Notes: generated by a model not told the origin, from the sequence alone. Positions 1 through 11,824 are shown, numbered from the stretch's first letter. The stretch: 48,262 nucleotides of DNA from Phycisphaerales bacterium (GCA_020849615.1 JADLFW010000011.1:1-48262); one strand, 5' to 3'. Made by a program: numbers and translations.

Positions 1-8
1 AGCGCGAC

Positions 9-169
9 GGAGCCGAGGACGGCTCCATCGCGGCACCCGGCTCCATCGCGGCACCCGGCTCCATCGCGGCACCCGGGGCGGGACGGGACGCACTCCGATG
101 TGCGGGAAGCGCGGCGGAGCCGAAGACGGCTCCATCGCGGCACCCGGCACCATCGCGGCACCCGGCACG
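9..169. repeat. Duplicated hairpin plus 18-bp tandem repeat module
   Basis: Two copies of one module are visible. Each starts with a 7-bp hairpin (GGAGCCG / CGGCTCC, at 9-15/20-26 and 116-122/127-133) with a 4-nt loop. Each hairpin is followed by direct repeats of the unit ATCGCGGCACCCGGCTCC: units at 27-44 and 45-62 with a partial third at 63-78, then variants at 134-151 and 152-169. The block lies just downstream of the minus-strand gene that ends at 185, so the hairpins could also stop transcription of that gene. Nothing in it looks coding. It may continue to the left of the window. Confidence 0.75.
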
Positions 170-184
170 CAAAGGTTGGGCTAT

Positions 185-1753
185 TCAACTGCCGAAGAGG
201 AGGCGTTCGAGGAAGCCGCGGCGCTTCTTGGGTGTTGCGCCGGGGCGGTCGCCCTCCCACTGGACGGGCACGTTTTCGTAGATGAGTTCCTCGTTGTAGA
301 CGCTGTCCAGGTCGAGCGTGCGCTTGGCGAGGTCGATGTTCGGGCGGAGCACGATGGTGACGGTGTCGAGGTTGAAATCCTGGAGCTGGCCCTGGACCTG
401 ACGCTCGATGGAGTCGTCCCGGCCCGCGTAGTTGAACACGACGGCATCGTCATCCCTGCCGACGGCTCGCCCGCTGGTGAAGGTCCCCAGCTGCCACGTC
501 TTGTCGGGGGACTTGAAAAGGACATCGAAGGCGACGCCGACAGGGAGCTTGGCGGGGATGAACTGGACCTGCGCGAAGTAGTAGTCATCCTGCCCGTAGT
601 TGTTGACCATGACGTGGCGGGGCTCGAGCGTCTCGCGGACCTGGCGGGAGATCTCGGGGTCCGGACCGACCACGCGGACGCCGGTGTCGGGGGCGGTGAT
701 CTGGACCTGCGACTTCAGGGTGACCTGGTGCGCATCGGGGGCGCGCTGGTCGAAGCTCCAGGTGGCCGTGCCGGTGCGCATCGGCTGCGCGTCGATGTTA
801 ACCGTGACCTCGAGCGCGTGCGGGCCGGTGTCGAGCGGCGCGGGCGAATCGCCGAGGTAGACCGAGTCGAGGAGGAGAGGGGCGGACTGGTCGCGGGCGC
901 CGAAGAAGCCCATGCGGGAGTTCTGGCCCGTCAGGTGGAGCCAGCCCAGCATGCGGTCGGCCTCGCCGAACATCGTCGCGAACTGCTCGGTGCGGGGGAG
1001 GCGGGAGTTCCCGCGGAACTTGCGGAGCGTGATGCCGCCGGCCCGGGCCTGGTCGAGTGAGAGGGTGGCCTGGACCTGAGATGCCGAACCGATGCGGGAC
1101 TCCTTGAGCTTGACCAGGATCGGGATCGGGTCGCCCTGGGCGACGGAGGGGCGGCATTCGAGCTCGAGGAGCGCGGCCTGGTTGATGTACTTCTTGAACT
1201 GCTCCTTGTCGATCTTGTCATCGGAGTCGGCGGCTTCGATGAAGTCGCCCCACTCGGGTTGCCAGGCCCGGGCGGCATCGGCCTGGCGCTCCAGGCCGAC
1301 AACGACGGCGCGGCGGATGTCATCATCCGAGAGTTTCGAGGCGTTGTAGCGGGCGAGGAGCTCCTTGATGAGCTCGAGCGAGACGGGCCCGGATGCGTGG
1401 CGGGATTCCCAGATCAGCAGCCGGGCCGGCTTGTACTGGTTGAGGTTGGCGCCGATGGCGAGGCCGTAGGCGAGGGCGCCGAAGGAGAGGATGGGGAGGA
1501 GGGCGAGGAGGAGGCCGGCGGAGAAGCAGACCCATCGGCGGCGGCGGGCGCCGGGGCGGACGGCGCCGTCGCGTTTGAGGCCCGCGCCGCACTCGGGGCA
1601 CGTGATGGCGGCGGGGTAGACGCCGCTCAGGTCGAAGCGGCACTGGCGGCAGGTGGGGTGGTTGTTGATGCGGCGGCCGCGCAGGCCCAGCGCGATGAGG
1701 CCCGCACTGAGGAGCAGGAGCAGGAGGAGCGCGAGGAGGATGGGTGCGGCCAC
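185..1753 (-). CDS. Membrane-anchored zinc-ribbon protein of unknown function
   Basis: This is a 522-residue protein I do not recognise as a characterised family. A GTG start at 1753 is chosen because GGAGGGA lies 5 nt upstream and the reading then opens directly into a Leu-rich membrane segment (about residues 3-22). A short zinc-ribbon-like motif follows (CRQC, then CPEC about 18 residues later), and then a second hydrophobic segment (about 70-95). The rest is predicted outside the membrane and includes an acidic DSDDKIDKEQF stretch that only loosely resembles a shortened EF-hand loop. The second half is beta-rich with no catalytic motif that I can name. The frame stays open far upstream of 1753, but that part is antisense to rarA and has no coding character. 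Function is unknown; the architecture suggests an envelope protein. Confidence 0.75.
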   Translation of the reverse strand: MAAPILLALLLLLLLSAGLIALGLRGRRINNHPTCRQCRFDLSGVYPAAITCPECGAGLKRDGAVRPGARRRRWVCFSAGLLLALLPILSFGALAYGLAIGANLNQYKPARLLIWESRHASGPVSLELIKELLARYNASKLSDDDIRRAVVVGLERQADAARAWQPEWGDFIEAADSDDKIDKEQFKKYINQAALLELECRPSVAQGDPIPILVKLKESRIGSASQVQATLSLDQARAGGITLRKFRGNSRLPRTEQFATMFGEADRMLGWLHLTGQNSRMGFFGARDQSAPLLLDSVYLGDSPAPLDTGPHALEVTVNIDAQPMRTGTATWSFDQRAPDAHQVTLKSQVQITAPDTGVRVVGPDPEISRQVRETLEPRHVMVNNYGQDDYYFAQVQFIPAKLPVGVAFDVLFKSPDKTWQLGTFTSGRAVGRDDDAVVFNYAGRDDSIERQVQGQLQDFNLDTVTIVLRPNIDLAKRTLDLDSVYNEELIYENVPVQWEGDRPGATPKKRRGFLERLLFGS

Positions 1754-1960
1754 CGTGATTCCCTCCGGAAGGCCCGGCCGTGGCGCGGCGCGGGATGGCG
1801 GGATTGTTGGCGGGGGCCGCGGGTGGGGAGGTGCAACCCCCGGGAAACCTGCGGAGAAACAGGATTCTGTTCGGTTGGCCCGTCGCGGGTTTCCTAGAGT
1901 TGGTGGTGGGATGATGGTGGTGTGGGGGGCGGGGATCGCGGCGAGGAGGCGGGGCGCGGG

Positions 1961-3547
1961 ATGGATGACCTGTGGGCTCCAAAGCGTGCGGAGGCGAGGC
2001 GCGGGGCGGAGCCCTTGGCGCTGCGGATGCGGCCGCGCACGCTGGAGGAGTTCGCGGGGCAGGAGCACATCCTGGGCGAGGGGAAGCTGCTGCGGCGGAT
2101 GCTGAAGGCGGATGCGATCACATCGCTGATCCTGCACGGCCCGCCCGGGACGGGGAAGACGACGCTGGCCGAGCTGATCGCGGCGCACACGAAGCGGCAT
2201 TTCGAGCGTGAGAACGCGGCGTCGGTGGGGGTGAAGCGGATCCGGGAGATCATCGAGGAGGCGACGCGGCGGCTGGAGACCAGGCGGCAGCGGACGATTC
2301 TGTTCCTGGATGAGATCCACCGGTTCACCAAGGCGCAGCAGGATGTGCTGCTGGGGGATGTGGAGCGGGGGGTGATCACGCTGATAGGGGCGACGACGGA
2401 GAACCCGATCTTCGCGGTGAACTCGGCGCTGGTGAGCCGGAGCACGCTGTTCCGGCTGGAGCTGCTGAGCGAGGAGGCGATCACGAGCGTGCTGCGGCGG
2501 GCGATCGCCGATCCGGAGCGCGGCTACGGGAAGCTGAGGCTCGAGGTGAGCGAGGAAGCGCTGCGCGTGTGGGCGATCAAGAGCGATGGGGATGCGCGGC
2601 GGGCGCTGACGGCGCTGGAGGTGGCGGTGCTTTCCGGCGGGGATCGGGGGTCGGGAGCCGCGGGGGCGGGCGGCGTTGAAACGGGGAGGGCCGGACGCGA
2701 TGTGGGTCTTGCAGGTGGTGCTGGAGTGTCTGCTGGCGGGGGGCGGGTGCGCGAGCTGCGAGCTCGCGGAGTCGATCGGGGAGGACCGGGAGGAGCGGCG
2801 GCGGATGCGGGCGGAGGCGAAAAAGGAGAAGCAGAGGAAGAGAGAGCGCGAGGCGGCGAGGAACCGGCCGCGATCGTGATCGACCGGGCCGTGGCCGAGG
2901 ACTCGATCCAGCAGAAGGCGGCGGTGTACGACGGAACGGGGGATGAGCATTACGACTCGATCAGCGCGATGATCAAGAGCGTGCGGGGCGGGGACCCGGA
3001 TGCGGCGCTCTACTGGATCGCGCGGATGCTGGAGGGCGGGGAGGATCCGAGGTTCATCGCGAGGCGGCTGGCGATCCTGGCGAGTGAGGACATCGGGAAC
3101 GCGGACCCGCGGGGGATCATGGTGGCGGCGGCGTGCTGGGAGCTGGTGGAGCGGATCGGGCTGCCGGAGGCGAGGATCACGCTGGCCCAGTGCGCGACGT
3201 ACCTGGCGGTGGCCCCCAAGAGCAACGCGAGCTACCTGGCGATCGAGGAGGCGCTGGCGGATGTGCGTGACGGGCGGACGGTCCCCGTGCCTCTGTATTT
3301 GCGGGACCCGCACGCACCGCCGGCGGCGGATGGGCGTAAGCACGGGGCGGGGTACGTGTACTCGCACGACCTGCCGGATGCGATCGGGGTGCAGGACTAT
3401 CTGGGGGTCGAGAAGACCTACTACCGGCCCAAGGACAGCGGGGCGGAGAAGGCGATGGGTGAGCGGCTGGCCGAGGCGCGGGCCCGGCGGTTGAAGAAAC
3501 CGTCGGACGGGCCGGGCGTGGGTGGCATGGGCGGCGCGGGCGTGTAA
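1961..3547 (+). CDS. rarA: Replication-associated recombination protein A (RarA/MgsA AAA+ ATPase)
   Basis: RarA is a clamp-loader-like AAA+ ATPase that acts at stalled replication forks. The start at 1961 gives the family-typical beginning MDDLWAP and has a GAGGAGG ribosome site about 11 nt upstream; an in-frame ATG at 1922 adds only a Gly-rich tail. Walker A is GPPGTGKTT (about residue 60), Walker B is ILFLDEIHRF (about 110), sensor 1 is GATTENP, and the C-terminal tetramerisation part carries ARMLEGGEDPRFIARR and ASEDIGNADP. The product is 528 residues against about 450 for typical RarA. The excess is a Gly/Ala/Glu-rich linker at about residues 225-305, between the ATPase lid and the C-terminal domain. 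Codon use collapses in that linker in the rarA frame (see the nested gene at 2700-2879). Identity is secure; the linker is the odd part. Confidence 0.95.
   Translation: MDDLWAPKRAEARRGAEPLALRMRPRTLEEFAGQEHILGEGKLLRRMLKADAITSLILHGPPGTGKTTLAELIAAHTKRHFERENAASVGVKRIREIIEEATRRLETRRQRTILFLDEIHRFTKAQQDVLLGDVERGVITLIGATTENPIFAVNSALVSRSTLFRLELLSEEAITSVLRRAIADPERGYGKLRLEVSEEALRVWAIKSDGDARRALTALEVAVLSGGDRGSGAAGAGGVETGRAGRDVGLAGGAGVSAGGGRVRELRARGVDRGGPGGAAADAGGGEKGEAEEERARGGEEPAAIVIDRAVAEDSIQQKAAVYDGTGDEHYDSISAMIKSVRGGDPDAALYWIARMLEGGEDPRFIARRLAILASEDIGNADPRGIMVAAACWELVERIGLPEARITLAQCATYLAVAPKSNASYLAIEEALADVRDGRTVPVPLYLRDPHAPPAADGRKHGAGYVYSHDLPDAIGVQDYLGVEKTYYRPKDSGAEKAMGERLAEARARRLKKPSDGPGVGGMGGAGV
2700..2879 (+). 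CDS. Possible small gene nested in rarA, different frame
   Basis: Inside the unusual RarA linker a second frame reads ATG at 2700 to TGA at 2879, 59 residues, with GGGGAGGG about 10 nt before the ATG. The product would begin with a short hydrophobic, Cys-containing segment (MWVLQVVLECLLAGGG, CASC) and end in a strongly charged, coiled-coil-like tail rich in Arg, Lys and Glu. By my count only about 4 of its 59 codons end in A or T, the norm for this genome, while about 29 of 59 do in the overlapping rarA frame. So this piece looks as if it evolved as coding sequence in this frame. It may be a real overprinted gene, an inserted gene fragment carried in frame by rarA, or the trace of compensating frameshifts. 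I recognise no homologue. Confidence 0.4.
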   Translation: MWVLQVVLECLLAGGGCASCELAESIGEDREERRRMRAEAKKEKQRKREREAARNRPRS

Positions 3548-3625
3548 CGTGTCGGTCGGGGGGCCGGGAACGCGGGCGGGGGTGTGGGCGTAGGAACTCA
3601 GGGCTGTTCGCACGGAGAGCGGAGC

Positions 3626-4219
3626 ATGGTGTCGCCGACGGTGGGAATCGCGAAGCGTGAACTGAGGGCGCGGGCCCGGGAGGCGATGGCGGCGCTGCCG
3701 GCGGTGAGGCGGGCCGAGGCGTCGCGGGCGGCGTGCGGGCTGGTCCAGCAGCAGGAGTGGTTCCGGCGGGCGATGGCGATGATGGTGTACGCGCCCCTGC
3801 CGATGGAGCTGGACATCCGGCCGCTGGTGGAGTCGGCGCTGCGGGCCGGGCGGGTGGTGTGCATGCCGAGGGTCGGGTGGGAGGGGAGGTCGCTGACGCC
3901 GGTGGCGATCCAGAGCCTGGATGACCTGGTGGATGGGGAGAGGTTCGGGCTCAAGGAGCCGCGGCCCGGCGCGAGGGTGGTGGCCAAGGACATGCTGGAC
4001 CTGGTGATCGTGCCCGGGTTGGCGTTCGATGCCGGGGGGGGTCGGTTGGGGCGGGGGGCTGGTTTCTATGACCGGTTCCTGGGGTCGCTGGGCCCGCGGG
4101 CGGTGAAGGTCGGGGTGGCGTACGAGGCGCAGGTGTTCCCCTCCGTGCCGACGGAACTGCAGGATGTGCGGCTGGATGTGGTGGTAACCGAATCGCGCAT
4201 CGTGACGGTGAAGGGCTAG
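3626..4219 (+). CDS. 5-formyltetrahydrofolate cyclo-ligase
   Basis: This enzyme converts 5-formyl-THF to 5,10-methenyl-THF with ATP and so recycles folate in the cytoplasm. The start at 3626 has GGAGAG 6 nt upstream; an earlier in-frame GTG/ATG region at 3584 lacks a site. The 197-residue length is normal for the family. The N-terminal helix has the basic motif AKRELRARAREAM, the middle has YAPLPMELDIRPL with the usual substrate-pocket Glu, and the C-terminal signature reads VPGLAFDAGGGRLGRGAGFY, a close match to the family pattern PGxAFDxxGxRLGxGxGxYD. It lies 78 nt after rarA on the same strand and may be cotranscribed. The usual symbol varies (ygfA, fau, mthfs), so none is given. Confidence 0.93.
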   Translation: MVSPTVGIAKRELRARAREAMAALPAVRRAEASRAACGLVQQQEWFRRAMAMMVYAPLPMELDIRPLVESALRAGRVVCMPRVGWEGRSLTPVAIQSLDDLVDGERFGLKEPRPGARVVAKDMLDLVIVPGLAFDAGGGRLGRGAGFYDRFLGSLGPRAVKVGVAYEAQVFPSVPTELQDVRLDVVVTESRIVTVKG

Positions 4220-4340
4220 AAGACACGCAGGCGGCAGTGGCGGCCGGAACGGGGCGGAAGGGGTGGAAATCCCCGGGCGGCCCGGCTTGCGGCGTGGGCG
4301 TATCGTGTGATGCCGGAGCTGGCGGATTTTTGATGGCGGG

Positions 4341-4369
4341 CCGAGTCGCGGGCCGACTCGGAGAGTCGG
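4341..4369 (+). promoter_or_regulatory. Two mutually exclusive hairpins before the L,D-transpeptidase gene
   Basis: CCGAGTC at 4341-4347 can pair with GACTCGG at 4355-4361. The overlapping CCGACTC at 4353-4359 can instead pair with GAGTCGG at 4363-4369 around a GGA loop. Both are perfect 7-bp stems sharing the middle strand, so only one can form. The second ends about 9 nt before the likely ribosome site (AAAAGGA near 4377-4383) of the gene starting at 4392. This may be an RNA switch or simply a copy of a dispersed palindromic repeat. The core CTCGGAGAG recurs at 48216-48224. Confidence 0.45.
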
Positions 4370-4391
4370 TTCAATTGAAAAGGATTTCTCG

Positions 4392-5741
4392 ATGGCGTTG
4401 CCTTCGCAGATGGAGCAGTCGGGGTCGTCGGGCCGGGGTCACGTGTACGCGCGGCAGAACAAGGGCGGCAAGCCGCTGATGATCGCGCTGGGGATCCTGG
4501 TGGTGGCGGGCGCGGCGGCGGGCGTGTGGGCACTGAAGGGGACGAGGGCGGCCGGCCCGGCGTCGAGCCAGGCGGGCGAGAAGTCGGTAGCGCCGGCGAC
4601 GGGCGGGGCGACGCCGGGCGTGAAGGCGCCCGCGAAGCAGCCGACGGTGCCGCCGGTGAGCCTGGCGCCCAAGGGCCCGGCTGTGAAGGAGCCGGAGAAG
4701 CCGGTGACGCTGCAGCAGGGGACGGCATCAGCGGACAAGCCGGAGACGGCGGGGCCGCTGACGAAGGCGGTGGAGAGGTCGGGGGCTCCCGCATCGACGC
4801 CCGGCGCGGGCGGGCCGGGCCCGGATCCGCGGACGCAGGCGGACAACCCGAAGCCGGCGCCGGTGGACCTGTCGAGGCCCGATGGCAAGCCGGTAACGCC
4901 GGGCCCGGGCGAGGCTTCGCCCTCGGTGGTGGGCAACCCGCTCGCGGCGAGTGGCTCCACGATGGAAGTGCGGTCAACGATCGAAGCGGGTGACAAGAAG
5001 CTGGCCGGGGGGGACCTGGTGCAGGCGCGGGTGCTGTACAGCCGGGCCTTGGCCGACAGGAACGCGGCCCGCGAGGACCAGGAACGGCTGCGGGGCAAGT
5101 TGGCGCAGATCAACCAGGACCTGCTGTTCTCGCCCAAGATCGTGGCGGGGGACCCGCTGGTCGAGACGTACACGGTGGTGGGCGGGGACAGCCTGGTGAA
5201 GATCGCCAGGAAGCGCGACCTGGTGGTGGATTGGCGGCTGATCCAGCGGGTGAACGCGATGAGCTCACCCAACGTGCTGCGGGAGGGGCAGAAGCTGAAG
5301 CTGGTGCGTGGCCCGTTCCACGCGGTGGTGCACAAGGGCGACTACCGGCTGGATGTGTACACGGGCGCGCCGGATGACCCGGCGAACTGGGTGTACATAC
5401 GGTCGTTCCGGGTGGGGCTGGGCGCCAACGACAAGACGCCGGTGGGCGAGTTCACGGTGAAGCCCAAGAGCAAGCTGGTGAATCCGCCGTGGACCAACCC
5501 GCAGACGGGGGAACGCTTCGGCGCGGATGACCCGAAGAACCCGATCGGCGAGCACTGGATCGGGATCGAGGGGCTGGGCGATTCGAAGCAGTACACGGGC
5601 TTCGGGCTGCACGGCACGATCGAGCCCGACAGCATCGGGCAGCAGAAGTCGATGGGGTGCGTGCGGCTGGGCACGGATGACATCGCGCTGCTGTACGAAC
5701 TGCTGAAGGAAGGCGTGAGCATTGTGAAGATCGAGGCGTAG
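4392..5741 (+). CDS. LysM and L,D-transpeptidase (YkuD) domain protein
   Basis: A predicted periplasmic peptidoglycan cross-linking or protein-anchoring enzyme of 449 residues. The start at 4392 follows AAAAGGA by about 8 nt. A cytoplasmic N-terminus of about 28 residues is followed by one membrane segment (LMIALGILVVAGAAAGVWAL, about 29-48), then a long Pro/Ala/Gly-rich linker to about 195, a helical TPR-like stretch (about 195-245), a LysM domain (about 257-305) and the YkuD domain (about 307-449). The catalytic motif is HGT at 407-409 followed by SMGCVRL with the nucleophile Cys at 423, as the family requires. The long flexible linker would let the catalytic domain reach the wall from the inner membrane. 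Substrates cannot be told from sequence. Confidence 0.92.
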   Translation: MALPSQMEQSGSSGRGHVYARQNKGGKPLMIALGILVVAGAAAGVWALKGTRAAGPASSQAGEKSVAPATGGATPGVKAPAKQPTVPPVSLAPKGPAVKEPEKPVTLQQGTASADKPETAGPLTKAVERSGAPASTPGAGGPGPDPRTQADNPKPAPVDLSRPDGKPVTPGPGEASPSVVGNPLAASGSTMEVRSTIEAGDKKLAGGDLVQARVLYSRALADRNAAREDQERLRGKLAQINQDLLFSPKIVAGDPLVETYTVVGGDSLVKIARKRDLVVDWRLIQRVNAMSSPNVLREGQKLKLVRGPFHAVVHKGDYRLDVYTGAPDDPANWVYIRSFRVGLGANDKTPVGEFTVKPKSKLVNPPWTNPQTGERFGADDPKNPIGEHWIGIEGLGDSKQYTGFGLHGTIEPDSIGQQKSMGCVRLGTDDIALLYELLKEGVSIVKIEA

Positions 5742-9000
<3,259 letters not shown>

Positions 9001-9287
9001 AGCGGCCTTGTGCACGGGCCGGGGCGCCGGGCGGGTGTAATCGGGTGTAACAGAGAGCGGACGCGGCGAGGGGAGCGGATGGCAAGGGCGTTTCCCCGGG
9101 GCTGTGGCTCGCCTGTGCGGTGGCGCCGCCGGGAACGCGCGACCCCCTGAAAATGCGGTGGCGCGGCGTGACCGGCGCGGCCCGGCGGAATTCCGCGGGT
9201 CGGGCGGGTTCGCGAGTATTCCCGGCGCAGCGGGAGGGCGGCCCGGCCGATGCACGATGGCAAGGCGAAGTGTGATGAGGAGGATGC

Positions 9288-10457
9288 ATGACGGCTTCAC
9301 ATCGGCCGGGCTCGGGGCGGAGGCTGGTAACACCGGGCCCGGCGGAGCGGTCGAACACGCTGGGGCTGACGGCGAACTCGCTGGACAGCCTGCTGGACCT
9401 GCTCGAGGCGACGGGCCACGGGAAGGCGGGCGCGCACAAGCGTGAGTTCGTGCGCTGGCCGTTCCGGCAGCCCAGCGTGGTGCTGCAGGTCATCCACCCG
9501 GGGGGGACGGCGGTGACGATGCGGGTGGCGTGCCGGAACGTGTCGTGCGGGGGCGCGGGGCTGCTGCACGGGGCGTTCGTGCATCCGGGGTCCAGGTGCA
9601 CGCTGCATCTGCCGCGGCGGTCGGGGGAGGTGGTGGAGGTCGAGGGGCGGATCGCGCGGTGCAAGCACGTGGCCCGGATGATCCACGAGCTGGGTGTGAA
9701 GTTCGATGCGCCGATCGATGTGCGGCAGTTCATGCCGGAGGAAGCGACGGCGGAGGCGTTCTCGCGCGAGCTGGTGCGTCCCGAGGAGCTGCACGGGTGC
9801 GTGCTGCTGATCGACGATGCGACGCTGCAGCACCAGTACATCGGGCACCAGCTGCGGGACACGCGGCTGCGGCTGCGCACCGCCAGGTCGGTGGCGGAGG
9901 GGATCGCGCTGGCCCGGGAGGGGTGCGAAGTGATCATGACCGACTACCACCTGCCGGACGGGACGGGGACGGAACTGATCAAGGGCCTGCGGGAGGCCGG
10001 GGTGACGACGCCGGTGATCATCCACACGTGCGATGACTCGCCGACGACGCGGGCCAAGGCGATGCGGGCCCGGCCCGATGGCTTCCTGATCAAGCCTGTG
10101 CCGCAGCCCAGGCTGCTGCAGGCGATCGCGGAGTTCCTGGGGAAGGCGTCCGGCGGGCAGCCGAGGAGCGCTGCGCCGGGCGGGGCGCTCAAGGAGCAGA
10201 TGGCGACGGAACTGAAGGCGTACGGGCCGAAGCTGCGGGAGGCGGCGGCGGCGGGGGATGCGATGGGGTGCTTCGTGCTGTGCAAGCAGGTGAGGAGCGA
10301 GGCACCGACGGTCGGGATGAAGGCGCTGGGGGAGCGGGCGGGGAAGGTGGCCGATTCGCTGAGCTGCACGATGCGTGTGGCGGACTGCCGGGAAGAGCTC
10401 GATGAGATCGCGCGGCTGTGCGAGGGTGCGCCCAAGGAGCCCCGGGCGGCGGCGTGA
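9288..10457 (+). CDS. PilZ - receiver - HPt-like protein, paralog 1
   Basis: This 389-residue protein is the first of three tandem paralogs. The start at 9288 has GAGGAGG 4 nt upstream. A short NTLGL motif leads into a PilZ domain (about 50-145) with both c-di-GMP signatures: REFVR at 52-56 (RxxxR) and NVSCGG at 84-89 (NxSxxG). A receiver domain follows (about 170-285) with the acidic pair DD at 176-177, phospho-acceptor Asp 219 in MTDYHLPDG, a switch Thr and the conserved Lys in LIKP, so it should be phosphorylatable. The C-terminal helical part (about 300-380) resembles HPt domains, but the position of the phosphorylated His holds Lys (CKQVRSEAPTVG). It probably integrates c-di-GMP with a kinase signal. 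No kinase is nearby. gyrB lies 287 nt upstream. Confidence 0.85.
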   Translation: MTASHRPGSGRRLVTPGPAERSNTLGLTANSLDSLLDLLEATGHGKAGAHKREFVRWPFRQPSVVLQVIHPGGTAVTMRVACRNVSCGGAGLLHGAFVHPGSRCTLHLPRRSGEVVEVEGRIARCKHVARMIHELGVKFDAPIDVRQFMPEEATAEAFSRELVRPEELHGCVLLIDDATLQHQYIGHQLRDTRLRLRTARSVAEGIALAREGCEVIMTDYHLPDGTGTELIKGLREAGVTTPVIIHTCDDSPTTRAKAMRARPDGFLIKPVPQPRLLQAIAEFLGKASGGQPRSAAPGGALKEQMATELKAYGPKLREAAAAGDAMGCFVLCKQVRSEAPTVGMKALGERAGKVADSLSCTMRVADCREELDEIARLCEGAPKEPRAAA

Positions 10458-10564
10458 GCGGTCTAGGGGGGTAAGACGGTCTGTCCGGGCCTGCGGCGGG
10501 GTGTGGGGGCGGGGGGAGGCGGCCGGAGGCAAGCACTACGCAGCGCGGGCCGATGCTCGGTTGA

Positions 10565-10584
10565 CGCCGGGCCGGGGCCCGGCG
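10565..10584 (+). terminator. Hairpin between PilZ paralogs 1 and 2
   Basis: CGCCGGGCC at 10565-10573 and GGCCCGGCG at 10576-10584 form a 9-bp perfect stem, followed by CTTCTT. The T-run is short, so termination would be weak or partial. It falls in the 170-nt gap between paralogs 1 and 2 and may uncouple their expression. Because the loop is only 2 nt, the closing pairs probably open. Confidence 0.35.
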
Positions 10585-10627
10585 CTTCTTGCCCCGGCGC
10601 GATCTGCGGAGGGGCCCGGGAACTCGC

Positions 10628-11821
10628 ATGCGGCGTTCATCACGAGCATCGGAGCGGGGCGGGCCGCGGTCGCCGCGGGCGGCGGATTCTCGGCCCAACT
10701 CGGTCGGGCTGAAGCTCCCGGCGCTGTCGGAGTTCATGGACGGGCTGGACGCCGGTGAGGGCGCGGCGAAGCGCCGCCGCCGGTTCGTGCGCTGGCCCTT
10801 CCGGCGGGAATCGGTTGAGCTGCGCGTGACGCACCCGGGCGGCAATGCGGTCGTGATGAAGGTGGCGTGCCGGAACCTGTCGGCGGCGGGGGTGAGCCTG
10901 CTGCACAGCTCGTTCCTGCACCCGGGGTCGGCGTGCGAGGTGGTGCTGCCGTCGGCGGCCGGGCCCGCGCGGGTGCGGGGGATGATCGTGCGCTGCCAGC
11001 ACCGCTCCGGCGTGGTGCACGAGATCGGCGTGCGGTTCGACGAGGCGATGCCGATGCGGGATTTCGTGGGGCACGACCTCTTCAGCGACTGGTACTCGCG
11101 CGAGCGGGTGGACCCGGCGACGCTGGAGGGGACGGTGGTCTGCCTGATGGGCTCGCCGCTGGACCAGCGGGTGCTGAAGCACTTCCTGAGGGAAGCGGCG
11201 GTGAGGCTGCGCATCGCCGCGGGGGTCCGGGAGGCGGTCGAGGCGGCGGCGCACGGGGCTTCGCTGATCGTGTGCGATGCGGAGGGGGCGGAGATGCCGC
11301 CGCGCGAGCTGGTCTCGGCGCTGCGGATCGGCGCCGAGGGGATCCCGATCCTGATGATCGCGGCGGATAGCCACCGGGCCACGCGCGAGCGGCTGACGGG
11401 GATCGGGCTGGACGCGGTGGTGGTGAGGCCCTTGTCGCAGGACACGCTGCTGCGGGCGATGGCCGAGTTCCTCCTGGATGTGCACGGGCGATCGGCGCGG
11501 GGGGGCGGCGAGGCGGAGCTGCGCGAGGCGTGGGATGAGCTGTCGCGGATGGCCGCGCAGGCGGAGTCGGCCATGCGGAAGCGTGATCCCGAGCCGCTGT
11601 TCGGGGTGTGTTTCAACATCCGGGCCCGGGCCGACCGGGCCGGGCTGCGGGCGGTCGAGCGGGTGGCCGATGCGGCGCTGCGGGCGCTGGCGGTGCCGGG
11701 AGAGTCGCTGCCGGAGGCGGAGCTGGAATCGTTGCTGCGGGCGTGTCAGCGCCCGGGCCGCGAGGAGAGGGAGCCGGGGGTCCGGGGTTCGGGGGCGCGG
11801 GGCGAAGCTGAGAAAGGGTGA
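10628..11821 (+). CDS. PilZ - degenerate receiver - HPt-like protein, paralog 2
   Basis: A 397-residue paralog of its two neighbours. The start at 10628 is preceded by GGAGGGG about 13 nt away and by a weaker GGGAA at 5 nt. The PilZ domain keeps RRFVR (RxxxR) and NLSAAG (NxSxxG), so c-di-GMP binding is plausible. The receiver domain has decayed. The acidic pair is replaced (VCLMGSP where the others have LIDD or HLDD), and the conserved Lys before Pro is Arg (VVRPLS), although an Asp remains at the acceptor position (VCDAEG). It is therefore probably a pseudo-receiver that is not phosphorylated. The HPt-like tail has Phe at the His position (FNIRARADRAG). The last 25 residues are Gly/Arg/Glu-rich and may be disordered. 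Its stop codon is 3 nt before the start of paralog 3. Confidence 0.82.
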   Translation: MRRSSRASERGGPRSPRAADSRPNSVGLKLPALSEFMDGLDAGEGAAKRRRRFVRWPFRRESVELRVTHPGGNAVVMKVACRNLSAAGVSLLHSSFLHPGSACEVVLPSAAGPARVRGMIVRCQHRSGVVHEIGVRFDEAMPMRDFVGHDLFSDWYSRERVDPATLEGTVVCLMGSPLDQRVLKHFLREAAVRLRIAAGVREAVEAAAHGASLIVCDAEGAEMPPRELVSALRIGAEGIPILMIAADSHRATRERLTGIGLDAVVVRPLSQDTLLRAMAEFLLDVHGRSARGGGEAELREAWDELSRMAAQAESAMRKRDPEPLFGVCFNIRARADRAGLRAVERVADAALRALAVPGESLPEAELESLLRACQRPGREEREPGVRGSGARGEAEKG

Positions 11822-11824
11822 ACC

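Noticed and set aside
1200..1260. A genuine EF-hand in the zinc-ribbon membrane protein
   Set aside because: The DSDDKIDKEQF loop is too short and lacks the central Gly and the spaced Asp/Glu ligands of the 12-residue loop.
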